In this document: positions 26,840-36,228 of the stretch, piece after piece | Layout of the letters: each line of letters starts with the position of its first letter | Numbering within the stretch: the stretch's first letter is position 1 | Notes under the pieces: model-generated | What the model was told of the DNA's origin: nothing | Databases searched by the model: none | The model's input: only the letters and a program-made list of their open reading frames with translations | NCBI RefSeq assembly: GCF_012912105.1 | Contig: NZ_QMEA01000045.1 | Coordinates: 1 to 64,000 of the forward strand | Source: Brasilonema sp. UFV-L1 | GTDB taxonomy: Bacteria; Cyanobacteriota; Cyanobacteriia; Cyanobacteriales; Nostocaceae | Reading direction: 5' to 3' | Length of the DNA: 64,000 nt | Made by a program: the position numbers and the translations under genes

Positions 26840-27958
26840 TTACGGACTTACGAGCCAAACATTAACTCTTGTATCAAATCCACCACTGGCAAGCTTTGTT
26901 CCATCAGGACTAAAAGCGATGCTGCTCACCCAGTCAGAATGTCCATAAAATGTTGTTATTAACTCGCCTGTTGTTAAATTCCATAGCTTTATTCCATCTT
27001 TGCCAGCGCTGGCGAGGGTTTGTCCGTTTGGGTTGATGGCGATCGCATTCACCCAGTTGTTATGTCCGCTCAAAGTACTAACTAATCTTCCAGTGGAAGG
27101 ATTCCAGAGTTTAATCGTGCGATCGCGGCTCGCACTGACCAAAGTTTTTCCATCTGGTGTAAAATCCACTTTAGTAATTGTATTAGAATGTGCTCTTGAG
27201 ATTGTACGGATTAATTTTCCACTACTCAAATCCCACAGCTTAATCACACCAATGTTGTCACCACTTGCCAACGTCTGACCATCAGGGCTAATTGCCACGG
27301 TATTAATCAAATTATCAAAGCGTGCCAAAGTCGCAAGTGGGCGTTGCTGTAGCAAATCCCACATCCGAATACCATCTGACGCACCGCTCACAAGGATTTT
27401 ACCATTTGGCGTCACTGCTAAAGATAAGACATTGCTTGTATGCTCAACAAAAGAGCGAGTAAATTTGTTGTTTTTTAGGTTCCAAAGATTAATGGTGTTG
27501 TCATTACTGCCACTAGCAAGAGTTTGACCATCTGGCGAAATAACTATAGACTCAACTGCAGTTTTATGCGCTTTGCGGATAATCCCAAACCTTTTGCCAG
27601 TTGTTGTATCCCATAAGCGAATGATGCCTTCATTATCATAGCCGCCGCTGATCAGAATTCGGCTATCTGGGGTGAAGACAAGAGATTTAATAGTTCCGGA
27701 ATGCTCTGTAAATGTATAAATAAGTTGTGGATTCGTAACGCTCGTCGTCGGTTGGGTGACTGGTGCTAGTTCAACTTCAACAGGAGCAGAGATAGCAGAT
27801 GGTATTCGGATTAAGGGAGTGAGGGCAACAGCACCTGCTACGCTCATAAATATCACAAAATTTTTGGCACTAGTTATTTGAGAGTGAAATGCCTTTGTGC
27901 GCCCCCCAAGATGTTTTGCATTCTCGATTTGGGGTAGGAATTTATCCTGATTATCCAT
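26840..27958 (-). CDS. WD40 repeat protein with N-terminal membrane anchor
   Basis: A 372-residue protein. A hydrophobic segment (NFVIFMSVAGAVALTPLI, about residues 32-52) suggests a membrane anchor or signal. It is followed by seven WD40 repeats of about 42 residues, each with GH/xH at the start, SPDGQTLASG in the middle and LWD or LWN at the end, enough for one complete seven-bladed propeller. It is probably a protein-interaction scaffold on the periplasmic or lumenal side. The frame is open from a TTG at 27967, but ATG 27958 is preferred. It is the first gene of a unit with the 2H phosphoesterase. Confidence 0.85.
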   Translation of the reverse strand: MDNQDKFLPQIENAKHLGGRTKAFHSQITSAKNFVIFMSVAGAVALTPLIRIPSAISAPVEVELAPVTQPTTSVTNPQLIYTFTEHSGTIKSLVFTPDSRILISGGYDNEGIIRLWDTTTGKRFGIIRKAHKTAVESIVISPDGQTLASGSNDNTINLWNLKNNKFTRSFVEHTSNVLSLAVTPNGKILVSGASDGIRMWDLLQQRPLATLARFDNLINTVAISPDGQTLASGDNIGVIKLWDLSSGKLIRTISRAHSNTITKVDFTPDGKTLVSASRDRTIKLWNPSTGRLVSTLSGHNNWVNAIAINPNGQTLASAGKDGIKLWNLTTGELITTFYGHSDWVSSIAFSPDGTKLASGGFDTRVNVWLVSP

Positions 27959-28132
27959 ATATTTCAAATATCTATTTCAAATATCTCAAGCTCGCCTGTA
28001 GCACATTTTAGGGCGAAAAAGACCCGCCCGTAAATGACAATACTGACGTTATACGTAATAGATAATACGATTTTTGAAACGTATATCCCGGCAACTACAT
28101 AGACTCTTCATCTCAAATTTCAGAGCCAAAAT

Positions 28133-28429
28133 CTAATGATATGGTGGCTTTTTCTTAGAAACACTCAGCATTGGTAAAGCAGCACTTGACGAGCGAGAAG
28201 GCAGATAATGTTGCACGACAGGCTCTTCAGGCAAGGGTTGGCGTTGCTGAATCCGCCACCATTTGTAGGCTAACGCTATCCCTGTTGTTCCCAAGCCAAA
28301 AGCGAACAACGACCAGTTATCGTCAAATCCACCAATCAATGCATCTATCACCCCCATCGTAATCAATACACTGATAAGTGGTTCTTTACGGTAGGCTGAC
28401 TTCAAAAAACGAGGGAATACAGCATTCAT
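28133..28429 (-). CDS. Small membrane protein of unknown function
   Basis: A 98-residue protein with two hydrophobic stretches, PLISVLITMGVIDALIGGF and WSLFAFGLGTTGIALAYKW, and a proline/serine-rich, basic C-terminal tail (VSKKKPPYH). It is preceded by a 300-bp gap with a terminator for the upstream Hlip gene. I do not recognise the family. The hydropathy and codon pattern support a real gene. Confidence 0.65.
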   Translation of the reverse strand: MNAVFPRFLKSAYRKEPLISVLITMGVIDALIGGFDDNWSLFAFGLGTTGIALAYKWWRIQQRQPLPEEPVVQHYLPSRSSSAALPMLSVSKKKPPYH

Positions 28430-28577
28430 AACTAGCTTTTTTGTTCCTGTTCACCTTTGATGTATACTTACATTTATTGAGAATATCTCACTCGCATATT
28501 GACGCTTTTGTGATATACCCTCAACTTCATTATACTTTTCTGAAGTCGAGGAGACTCTAAAAAGGCATGATTAAGTC

Positions 28578-28605
28578 AAAACCAGCTGAGATACCCAGCT
28601 GGTTT
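28578..28605 (-). terminator. Hairpin terminator downstream of the Hlip gene
   Basis: AAACCAGCTG and CAGCTGGTTT (arms within 28579-28605, 10 bp perfect, short loop) are followed on the minus strand by TTTTGACTT. It lies about 120 bp beyond the stop of the minus-strand Hlip gene. Confidence 0.5.
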
Positions 28606-28725
28606 GAGCTTTTGGTCATTTGTACTTACTTCAAACTAATACTCATCCCTCAGTCCCAAAAAAGGTATTCTGAGTTCTGAACGGAGGCTGCGCTTTCCTT
28701 GCTCTGCTCCTTCTTCGTCAAAATC

Positions 28726-28899
28726 CTACTTCAGACCAAGCCATGATAATACTCCTTGGTTGGTAACATATTCAATTACCACCATGAGCAAGAAGCCAAT
28801 CATTGCGGCTCTACCATTCAAACGCTCAGCATATTCATTAAACCCTAACTTCGGCTCTTCTAACTTGGGAGTTACACTTGGCTGTGGCTGTGTCATCAT
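28726..28899 (-). CDS. High-light-inducible protein (Hlip/Scp family)
   Basis: A 57-residue single-helix chlorophyll-binding protein. The sequence runs MMTQPQPSVTPKLEEPKLGF, then the family core NEYAERLNGRAAMIGFLLMV, then VIEYVTNQGVLSWLGLK. ExxNGRxAMxGF is the diagnostic chlorophyll/carotenoid-binding motif, and the hydrophobic run is the one thylakoid helix. Such proteins protect photosystem assembly and chlorophyll recycling under strong light. AGAGG lies just upstream of the tandem ATGs. It lies alone between terminator-like sequences. Confidence 0.92.
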   Translation of the reverse strand: MMTQPQPSVTPKLEEPKLGFNEYAERLNGRAAMIGFLLMVVIEYVTNQGVLSWLGLK

Positions 28900-29232
28900 A
28901 AAAACCTCTTTTTGACAAATGAACTTTTAAGTCGATATTTAAGTGACAATACACCTGAGCTATACAGCATAAGCTATTTAGCAGGATTGTCACTGTTTAC
29001 AATTATTTACGATTCTTAGTTTATTGTAGAAGTACTTTAGCAATCGTCAAGAGCAAAAGTTTGAAGTACAGTAGTAGTATCAGCAGCAATTGTCGCCTCA
29101 ACGCTCAGTGCTGTTTTTGTAGTTACAACTTTTCGCTCACAACAACTTGTCGAATTCGTAGTTTCTGATTCAAAAGACTAAGGATGAGACTGACAAACTA
29201 TAAGCCATACAAAAATTCATAAGAGGTCATAA
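28900..29232. other. Divergent promoter region, Hlip and alanine dehydrogenase genes
   Basis: 333 bp between two divergent genes, AT-rich near the Hlip side. It should hold both promoters. No strong palindrome or ORF was seen. Confidence 0.4.
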
Positions 29233-30324
29233 ATGGAAATTGGTATTCCCAAAGAAACAAAGGACCAAGAGTTTCGAGTTGGGTTAAGTCCTTCTAGTAT
29301 TCGAGTCTTACAAGAAAACGGTCATACGGTTTTCGTAGAGACTCAAGCAGGTATTGGGGCTGGATTTACAGATGATGACTACACAAGCGTTGGCGCTAAA
29401 ATAGTTTCCACCACAGAGGAAGCTTGGAATCGCCAACTGGTTGTTAAAGTCAAAGAGCCACTAGCTGCAGAGTATAAATTTTTGCAGAAGGAGCAAATTT
29501 TATTTACATATCTGCATTTAGCAGCTGACCGAAAGTTAACCGAACATCTGATTGATTGTGGTGTGACGGCGATCGCCTACGAAACTGTAGAACAATCAGG
29601 TAGCAACAAATTACCTCTGTTAACTCCGATGAGCATTATTGCAGGTCGGTTATCCGTACAATTTGGGGCAAGATTCCTAGAGCGCCAGCAAGGTGGTAGA
29701 GGGGTTTTGCTAGGGGGTGTACCCGGAGTTCGAGCAGGTAAAGTCGTGATTCTCGGTGGCGGTGTTGTCGGTACAGAAGCCGCAAAAATTGCTGTGGGTA
29801 TGGGTGCGGCTGTCCAAATCATAGATGTTAATGTTGAGCGCCTTGCTTATCTAGAAACTTTGTTTGGTTCCAGAGTCGAACTGCTTTACAGCAACTCCGC
29901 TCACATTGAAACCGCAGTCAAAGATGCTGACTTACTCATCGGTGCTGTTTTAATACCAGGACGTAGAGCACCCATCCTTGTGTCCCGCAACTTAGTCAAA
30001 CAAATGCGCCCTGGTTCTGTCATAGTTGATGTTGCTGTTGATCAAGGTGGTTGCGTGGAAACTTTACACCCCACATCCCACACTCATCCTGTTTATCTTG
30101 AAGAGGGTGTGGTACATTATGGCGTTCCTAATATGCCAGGGGCAGTACCTTGGACTTCTACCCAAGCATTGAACAACAGTACCCTACCTTATGTATTACA
30201 ATTAGCAAATTCAGGGATAAACGCACTGACAAATAACCCAGCATTAGCCAAAGGTGTGAACGTGCAAGACCATAAGTTAGTTCATCCTGGATTGCAAGAG
30301 GTATTTCCTGACTTAGTTGTGTAG
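29233..30324 (+). CDS. ald: Alanine dehydrogenase
   Basis: A 363-residue enzyme that interconverts L-alanine and pyruvate/ammonia with NAD. The N-terminus [20 protein letters not shown] is the family signature, containing the substrate-binding R and [10 protein letters not shown] holds the catalytic histidine. The NAD domain has [22 protein letters not shown], and [13 protein letters not shown] with [16 protein letters not shown] completes the active site. Length matches the family. Its 3' end overlaps the convergent hybrid histidine kinase gene by 43 bp. In nitrogen-fixing filaments Ald is important for alanine catabolism in heterocysts, but no NtcA site was sought. Confidence 0.95.
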   Translation: MEIGIPKETKDQEFRVGLSPSSIRVLQENGHTVFVETQAGIGAGFTDDDYTSVGAKIVSTTEEAWNRQLVVKVKEPLAAEYKFLQKEQILFTYLHLAADRKLTEHLIDCGVTAIAYETVEQSGSNKLPLLTPMSIIAGRLSVQFGARFLERQQGGRGVLLGGVPGVRAGKVVILGGGVVGTEAAKIAVGMGAAVQIIDVNVERLAYLETLFGSRVELLYSNSAHIETAVKDADLLIGAVLIPGRRAPILVSRNLVKQMRPGSVIVDVAVDQGGCVETLHPTSHTHPVYLEEGVVHYGVPNMPGAVPWTSTQALNNSTLPYVLQLANSGINALTNNPALAKGVNVQDHKLVHPGLQEVFPDLVV

Positions 30325-32255
30325 TCGGTTGTCAGTTTAGCATCTGAGAGTTCTTCGCTTGTTTTTGCCTCGTCTTCTTCTTTGTGTGCCTCTTCTTCTG
30401 GTACTGTGTTGGTATCTATAAGTGGCAGATACACACTAAAAGTAGCTCCCTGTCCGACTCCGGGACTTTCGGCACGAACACTTCCACCATGCATTTCCAC
30501 CAAATGACGTACAATTGCCAGTCCTAGTCCTAGCCCACCTTGGCTTCTGGTGATGCTGCCATCAGCTTGGCGAAAGCGATCAAAAACATGAGGAAGAAAA
30601 TCTGGACTGATACCACTACCCGTATCGCTCACTTGAATAAGTGCTGAGTATTGAGGAGCCTGCGCTGGCTGTACAACGCAGTGGCTCTTCAAAACCGGGA
30701 ACTCAGTACTGATTGACAATCGTATTTCTACCCTTCCGTCTGGGGGTGTGAACTTGAGTGCATTACTCAGTAGATTCCAAGTGATTTGCTGTAAGCGGTT
30801 TGGATCACCACAAACAAAAAAGCGAGTGGAAGAGTGAGGAGGTGAAGGGGATGGAGGAGAGACTTCTGATTGCTTCGCTGAGCGAGCAACGCTACGCGAT
30901 TTTGAATTTTGAGAAAAGTTGGAGATGTGGTTTTCTCCGTAAGCGATCGCTCCTCGCTCAGCGAGGCTCCAATCTATGCCCTCTGGGCACGCTGGGCTAG
31001 CAGTCATCTTCGGTGATTTTGAATTGGTTTGTTTGTTTGTCCCCTCGTCTTCTGTGTTAGTGTGTTCAATAATGTACTCAAGTTGAATATTTTTTGTCTG
31101 GGCTTCCAAGCGTACGCTATCTACAACGGTTGAAATCACAGGTATTAAGTTAATCGGACAGAGATTGAGTTGCAGCTTGCCACGCATAATTCGCGAGACA
31201 TCTAAAATATCGTCTATAAGTTGTGCCTGCAAACTCGCGTTACGTTCAATTGTTTCTAGAGCGCGTGTAATGGCTTTTTCATCCATATTTCGCTGGCGCA
31301 GCAGTCTAGACCAACCTAGTATAGAAGTTAAAGGTGTACGAAGTTCATGGGAAAGAGTCGCTAAAAACTCGTCCTTGAGGCGGTTTGCTGTTTCAGCTTC
31401 TTGTCGTGCTGTTTGTTCGCGGATGAACTTGATATGTTCTTCTTGTGCTTGTTTGCGCTCTGTCATATCTTCTATCGTGCCGACATAACCAATGACTTTT
31501 CGTTCATTGGAAAGCATGGGTGACGAAGACATATGAACCCAACGCTCAACTCCTGTCGGAGTGATAATGCGAAACTCTCCTCTGTACTCAATTCCTTCTC
31601 CAGACAGAGCATACCAATCAGCAATAACTCGCTCTCTATCTTCTGGATGAATTGCTTGTGTCCAACCATCGCCTAAACTCTCTTCCTGTGTCATTCCATA
31701 GATAGCTTGATATCGTGGATTGACATAAGTGCATTTTCTGAATGTATCTGTTAGAAAAATACCTACAGGTGAGCAAGCACTTAAAGAACGAAACATCTCT
31801 TCTCGCTTTCTCAGTTCGGTGTTCATTTCTATCAATTGTGCTGCTTGCCGCTCGATCTTGACGGTTTTCTGAAACAGATCAACAAATGCAGCTACCTTGG
31901 ATTTCAAAATTTCTGGATGAATAGGTTTAAAGAGATAGTCCACAGCCCCAAGGGAATATCCTCTAAACACCATGTTGTCACTGGTGCTAAATGCTGTTAG
32001 AAAAATAATCGGTGTATGGCGCGATCGCTCTCGCTGGCGAATCAGGGCTGCTGTCTCGAACCCGTCCATATTTGGCATCTGCACATCTAATAGAATCACC
32101 GCAAAGTCCTGATTGAGTAAACATCGCAGTGCTTCAGCACCAGACGTAGCCCTCACCACATTTTGCTCCAGACTATCTAAAATTGCCTCCAGGGCTAATA
32201 AATTTTCTGGATGATCATCTACCAGCAGAACGTTAACTTTTGGTTCAAATGGCAT
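30282..32255 (-). CDS. Hybrid sensor kinase: receiver, PAS and histidine kinase domains
   Basis: A 657-residue cytoplasmic protein. An N-terminal receiver domain (1-125) has acidic D13/D14, phospho-acceptor D57 and K110. A PAS domain with PAC lies at about 155-265. HisKA has [16 protein letters not shown] with H303. The ATPase domain contains [20 protein letters not shown] (N box from about 483), DTGSGI and [13 protein letters not shown]. Between HisKA and the N box, residues about 398-483 are a non-conserved linker of about 85 residues where the family has about 10. Its central part is translated from dispersed repeats. The gene is last in a cheR-cheB-kinase operon, so its receiver may take part in a methylation-related signalling branch. 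The input is unknown. Confidence 0.9.
   Translation of the reverse strand: MPFEPKVNVLLVDDHPENLLALEAILDSLEQNVVRATSGAEALRCLLNQDFAVILLDVQMPNMDGFETAALIRQRERSRHTPIIFLTAFSTSDNMVFRGYSLGAVDYLFKPIHPEILKSKVAAFVDLFQKTVKIERQAAQLIEMNTELRKREEMFRSLSACSPVGIFLTDTFRKCTYVNPRYQAIYGMTQEESLGDGWTQAIHPEDRERVIADWYALSGEGIEYRGEFRIITPTGVERWVHMSSSPMLSNERKVIGYVGTIEDMTERKQAQEEHIKFIREQTARQEAETANRLKDEFLATLSHELRTPLTSILGWSRLLRQRNMDEKAITRALETIERNASLQAQLIDDILDVSRIMRGKLQLNLCPINLIPVISTVVDSVRLEAQTKNIQLEYIIEHTNTEDEGTNKQTNSKSPKMTASPACPEGIDWSLAERGAIAYGENHISNFSQNSKSRSVARSAKQSEVSPPSPSPPHSSTRFFVCGDPNRLQQITWNLLSNALKFTPPDGRVEIRLSISTEFPVLKSHCVVQPAQAPQYSALIQVSDTGSGISPDFLPHVFDRFRQADGSITRSQGGLGLGLAIVRHLVEMHGGSVRAESPGVGQGATFSVYLPLIDTNTVPEEEAHKEEDEAKTSEELSDAKLTTDYTTKSGNTSCNPG
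30865..31003. repeat. Repeat-derived segment inside the hybrid kinase gene
   Basis: This stretch contains GCTTCGCTGAGCGAGC, a 23-base string (30886-30908) found exactly in inverted orientation at 59783-59805, a GTAAGCGATCGCTCCTCGCT..AGCGAGGCTCC dyad, and GCCCTCTGGGCACGCTGGGC. All are types that otherwise lie between genes here. They are read in frame as part of the linker between HisKA and the ATPase domain. Confidence 0.75.
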
Positions 32256-32419
32256 TTCTATCTGTACGCTTTAAGAAAGATATCGAAACGTTTTCACGTC
32301 TTTCTATTGACTGTGACGCGTGTACTTATTTTATTCCCACTATCTTAAGTTATAAATTTTAGTTCTGATTGACAATTTTAGTTCAGAGCTCTTTCATATG
32401 AAGAATGAGATAAAAACTC

Positions 32420-33007
32420 TCAAAAAAGATGACAAATTTTAACTAAGTAAGGCGCAATATCTGCTAAAAGTAGAACTTTATCTGCAACTCCAGCTGCTAT
32501 TGCCGCTTTAGGCATTGTCGAACAAGCCGCTGTTGAAGGTTCTTGTACCACAGTTTTGCCGCCGCGTGCTTTAATTTTTGCCATCCCATGAGTACCATCA
32601 TGATTTGCTCCTGTCAACAGGACACCAATCAATTTTTCAGCATAAGTATCTGCCGCAGTTTCAAATAGCACATCGATTGACGGCCGTGCATAAGTCACAG
32701 GAGCATCAACAGATAAGGAAAAGCTTGGACAAGAAGCTGTGTCGTTTTTTACTTCTACCATGAGATGATAATCTGCTGGTGCTAAATATATGTAACCAGG
32801 CACAATTTCTTCCTTATCTTGTGGTTCAGTGACAACTAAAGCACAGTACTGCTGCAATGCAGCTCTTAATTTCTGATCAGAAGCTTTGTAACGGTGTTGA
32901 ACAATTGCCACAGGTACCGGGAAGTTTCTTGGCAATCCCGCGAGTAAAACTTCAAGGGCATGTAACCCTCCTAAGGATGCACCAACGGCAATAAGTTGAA
33001 TTGTCAT
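32420..33007 (-). CDS. CheB-type protein-glutamate methylesterase domain protein
   Basis: A 195-residue stand-alone CheB methylesterase domain. The nucleophile is S11 in AVGASLGG, the histidine is H38 in IVQHRYKAS, and the aspartate is D137 in LLTGANHDGTHGM, the CheB catalytic triad. There is no N-terminal receiver domain, so phosphorylation cannot control it in cis. It lies 69 bp after a CheR-type gene and 164 bp before a receiver-PAS-kinase gene. Because no chemoreceptor or CheA is nearby, the target may be a non-chemotactic glutamyl methyl ester. Confidence 0.9.
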   Translation of the reverse strand: MTIQLIAVGASLGGLHALEVLLAGLPRNFPVPVAIVQHRYKASDQKLRAALQQYCALVVTEPQDKEEIVPGYIYLAPADYHLMVEVKNDTASCPSFSLSVDAPVTYARPSIDVLFETAADTYAEKLIGVLLTGANHDGTHGMAKIKARGGKTVVQEPSTAACSTMPKAAIAAGVADKVLLLADIAPYLVKICHLF

Positions 33008-33076
33008 TAGTAGTGAGTAACTAAGGGTTAATGATTAGTAGTTTATGACAACTATGAGCGACTTTATTATGAATTA

Positions 33077-33901
33077 TTATCGAATTCTACGGTAAAGCTT
33101 TCCTCCACCTTCTAATTCTTCATAGTCTTGCTCATGTGGAGTAAACTTCAGTGTTTCTTGACGTCCCAAACCCAAAATTCCAAATGAAACCAGACTTTCA
33201 TGAAAAAGATTATGAACTCGATTTTGTAAAGATTGATTAAAATAAATCAAAACATTACGACATAAAATAATATGAAATTCATTAAAAGAATTATCAGTTG
33301 CTAAATTATGTTGTGAAAAAACCATATTCTCTTTAAGATTTGAAGCAAAAATAGCATGGTCATAAGCTGCTGTGTAATATTCTGAAAAAGATTTTCTTCC
33401 ACCTGATTGTAAATAATTTTGAGTATAGTCTTGCATCAAGTCCAATGGATAAATTCCCGTTTTAGCTTGTCTTAAAACCATCTCATTCAGGTCAGTAGCA
33501 TACAGTCGGCAACGGTGATAAAGTCCCTCTTCCTGCAGTAAAATTGCCATAGAGTAAACTTCTTCACCAGTAGAACATCCAGCATGCCAAATGCGAATAA
33601 ATGGATAAGTTCGTAATAACGGCACTACTTTTTTCCGAAATGTCAAAAAAAAGTTGGGGTCACGAAACATAGTAGTAACATTAACCGAAAGGCTACATAA
33701 AAATCTCTCCATACATTCGGGGTTATGGAGAACTTTTTCCTGCAGTCCAGAAATACTGGTTAAATTTTCGGCTCGGATGATGTTCCAAATTCGCCGTTTC
33801 AGTGAAGCTAAGGCATAATTTCTGAAATCAAACCCGTAGTAACGATGTATGCCTTCTAATAACAATTGAATTTCAATATCTTCAAGCTGCTCTCTAAGCA
33901 T
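33077..33901 (-). CDS. CheR-type protein-glutamate O-methyltransferase
   Basis: A 274-residue SAM-dependent methyltransferase. An N-terminal helical CheR_N domain comes first, followed by IRIWHAGCSTGEEVYSMAILL, the CheR SAM-binding signature. FHIILCRNVLIYFN is the second diagnostic motif. Length is that of classical CheR. It is the first gene of the cheR-cheB-hybrid kinase unit. In Gram-negative bacteria CheR methylates chemoreceptor glutamates; here the target is unknown since no receptor gene is in the window. Confidence 0.9.
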   Translation of the reverse strand: MLREQLEDIEIQLLLEGIHRYYGFDFRNYALASLKRRIWNIIRAENLTSISGLQEKVLHNPECMERFLCSLSVNVTTMFRDPNFFLTFRKKVVPLLRTYPFIRIWHAGCSTGEEVYSMAILLQEEGLYHRCRLYATDLNEMVLRQAKTGIYPLDLMQDYTQNYLQSGGRKSFSEYYTAAYDHAIFASNLKENMVFSQHNLATDNSFNEFHIILCRNVLIYFNQSLQNRVHNLFHESLVSFGILGLGRQETLKFTPHEQDYEELEGGGKLYRRIR

Positions 33902-34889
33902 ATATCTATCTCATCATGGCAGTTGCCCAATAAGCTCAACCTCTTTACACTAGATTGCAAGAGCGGAGGAAACCGAAACCGCCCAATGGGAAAGCCCTTA
34001 CGGGTATGTCCTTTGGACGTTTGCGCGTATGCCTGTGGCATGTACTTTGGGCTTACGGCACTTGCTTTGACTGTCGCTTAACCAGCAAGGGCGGAGTGAC
34101 GAACCCGTTGCACCGGGCGTGAGAAAGCCCTTCGGGTATGACCTTCGGTCACGCTGCGCTAACGCCAGATGCCTGCGGAGGGAAACCCTCCCGCAGCACT
34201 GGTCTCACCGTGATTCGCACTTATTTCACCGCACCGCACTGACTTCCCTGTTCCTACCTTGTTAATGAGGTATGGTTTGCGGGTGGAATTATACTTGTTC
34301 TTATTTGTATTCAATATAGCTCTTAGAGTGAACCTTTGATGAATTGTTCGCAGCGTTTCTTGCGTGTGCCCTAAGGCTCAACTTATGGTATTGAAAAGGA
34401 AAAAAGATTTTTACCAGACTCCTAAAGTACCGGTACATTAGTCACCCATAGAGGTAAAAAACCAGGTTTGTGTGATCGAAAAGACTGATTTTTCGTTAAG
34501 CCACCTTAAAGAAACAAGGTTTTTGGGATTACTGTACCAGCCCTCTAGAGTGAAGAAAAAAGGCGTCGAAGCTTGAAATCCCTGAATTTATATTTATGTA
34601 GTTTCCCTTCTGCCTTCTTCATCACCTGTTTTTGGCGCAGGAATTCCTGATAATAAATTCCCACAGATTTTTACTGAAATTATGCAAGATAAATGGATTC
34701 ATAGTTTTTGTAATACTGTCGATACGTAAGTATTTGTTCTATCGACAGAATACCGTTATGTGAACTTTCTTATTTCGAGAGATATTTTTTTACAAATTCT
34801 TTAAAGTTTAGCTTACAAATAATGTCCACTATACATTGATAATTAAAACTTCTGGGATATACTTGCACCATAATATGAGGAACGCAAGT
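33902..34889. other. 988-bp intergenic region with clustered palindromic repeats
   Basis: The first half (33955-34240) is made of small repeat units, with recurring GGGAAAGCCC-TTACGGGTATG and AAGCCCTTCGGGTATG blocks and several hairpins such as TGCGGAGGG-AAA-CCCTCCCGCA (about 34174-34196). A copy of the AAAACCNGGTTT element lies at 34432-34545. The end is AT-rich and should contain the capA-like promoter. No convincing gene was found. Confidence 0.55.
34432..34545. repeat. Dispersed element, AAAACCNGGTTT family
   Basis: Begins with GTACCGGTAC, includes GGTAAAAAACCAGGTTT near 34460 and ends with GTTTTTGGGATTACTGTACC. The copy at 45740-45828 is the same element in inverted orientation, sharing both the AAAAAACC(A)GGTTT and the GGGAT-ACTGTACC parts. 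Confidence 0.65.
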
Positions 34890-36038
34890 ATGATAAATCC
34901 AAAACTCAATAAATTACTCCCATTGAGTTTTCTAATTTTCAGTTTTTGCTTTGGTATTGGTATAGGATTATTCATTCGCTTTGGACAATCGCAACCAACA
35001 AATGCCTCTACACCATCTACCGATACAGAACCAATTCCTTTCTCGATACCTGAGTATACATCTAGTGACACTATCACCATTCAAGCTGTTGGAGATATTA
35101 TTCCTGGCACAAATTACCCTGACTACAGACTTCCACGCGATCGCAATCTGCTTCTACCAAACTCAGTGAGAAAACATTTACAAAGAGCCGATCTTTTGTT
35201 TGGTAACTTTGAGAGTAGTTTAACAAACCACCCCTATAGCTCCAAGGATATCAGTAAAGGACAAATTTTTGCCTTTCGCTCACCACCAAGCTATGCTCAG
35301 CTTTTTGCTGATGTTGGGTTTGATGTGATGAATATAGCAAATAACCATGCTTTAGACTTTGGTTCAGTGGGTTTCCAAGACACAGTTAAGAATCTTAAGG
35401 GTGTTGGTATCAAAACATTAGGTCATAAAAATCAAATTCTCTTATTAGAAGTGAATAATGTTCTTGTAGGAATGATTGGGTTTGCTCCTTATAAATTTTA
35501 TAATTCTATTCACGATTTAAAAACAGCCAAAGCACTAGTACAAAAAGCTAAGAAACAAGCAAGCGTTGTAATTGTCTCAATGCATGCAGGTTCTGAAGGA
35601 ACTGACGCACTGCGCGTTCAGAATAAAACTGAGTTTTTTTATGGAGAAAACCGAGGAAATTCTATCCAGTTTGCTCGAACAATGATTGATGCAGGTGCAG
35701 ATTTAGTACTCGGACATGGTCCTCACGTTCCAAGAGCTATTGAAAGATATAATGGGAAACTTATTGCTTATTCTTTGGGAAACTTTTTAGGATACCGAAC
35801 TTTATCGACAGCCGGTGAAACTGGCTACTCAATGATTTTAGAAGTGAAACTTAACTCACAAGGCGATTTTGTGTTCGGGAAAGTTATCCCTGTACACCTC
35901 AATGCTCAAGGAATTCCTCATATTGACCAGCATTTTAGGACAGTGAAACTGTTGCGTTATTTGAATAATAAAGATTTTCCCAATAACTCAATGAAGATTA
36001 ATAAAAAGGGTGAAATTGTAGTCGCAGAGAAAGAGTAA
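34890..36038 (+). CDS. CapA/PgsA-like metallophosphatase-fold protein
   Basis: A 382-residue protein of the CapA family (bacterial capsule synthesis/poly-gamma-glutamate PgsA-like, calcineurin-like fold). An N-terminal membrane segment (LLPLSFLIFSFCFGIGIGLFI) anchors it with the enzyme-like domain outside. Family motifs are AVGDIIPGTNYPDY, LFGNFESSLTN, NIANNHALDFG, SMHAGSEG, LVLGHGPHVPRAIERYNG and AYSLGNFLG. The frame is open from TTG 34836, but the ATG at 34890 has AGGA seven bases upstream and begins MINPKLNKLLP, so it is preferred. The true substrate in cyanobacteria is unknown; a role in envelope polymers is likely. Confidence 0.85.
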   Translation: MINPKLNKLLPLSFLIFSFCFGIGIGLFIRFGQSQPTNASTPSTDTEPIPFSIPEYTSSDTITIQAVGDIIPGTNYPDYRLPRDRNLLLPNSVRKHLQRADLLFGNFESSLTNHPYSSKDISKGQIFAFRSPPSYAQLFADVGFDVMNIANNHALDFGSVGFQDTVKNLKGVGIKTLGHKNQILLLEVNNVLVGMIGFAPYKFYNSIHDLKTAKALVQKAKKQASVVIVSMHAGSEGTDALRVQNKTEFFYGENRGNSIQFARTMIDAGADLVLGHGPHVPRAIERYNGKLIAYSLGNFLGYRTLSTAGETGYSMILEVKLNSQGDFVFGKVIPVHLNAQGIPHIDQHFRTVKLLRYLNNKDFPNNSMKINKKGEIVVAEKE

Positions 36039-36077
36039 AGTCAAAATAATTCGTAATTGTTAAAATCTCGTAAAAAT

Positions 36078-36182
36078 CTCGTTTCCAGGTTCTGCCTGGA
36101 AATGCATGCAAAGCGGCAGAGCCGCTTTGTAAGGGAGGCTCTGCCTCCTAATAGGTATTCCCAGCCAGAGACTGGGAACGAG
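36078..36182. repeat. 105-bp multi-hairpin dispersed repeat
   Basis: Ends CTCGTTTCCAG (36078-36088) and CTGGGAACGAG (36172-36182) form an imperfect outer stem. Inside are CCAGG-TTCTG-CCTGG, CAAAGCGGCAGAGCCGCTTTG and GGAGGCTCTGCCTCC hairpins. This multi-stem GGGAACGAG-ended type is widespread in filamentous cyanobacteria. It lies after the CapA-like gene. Confidence 0.7.
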
Positions 36183-36228
36183 GCAAGATGGGCAGAGTGC
36201 CTACCCTACGTTGGATTCGCACTTATGA

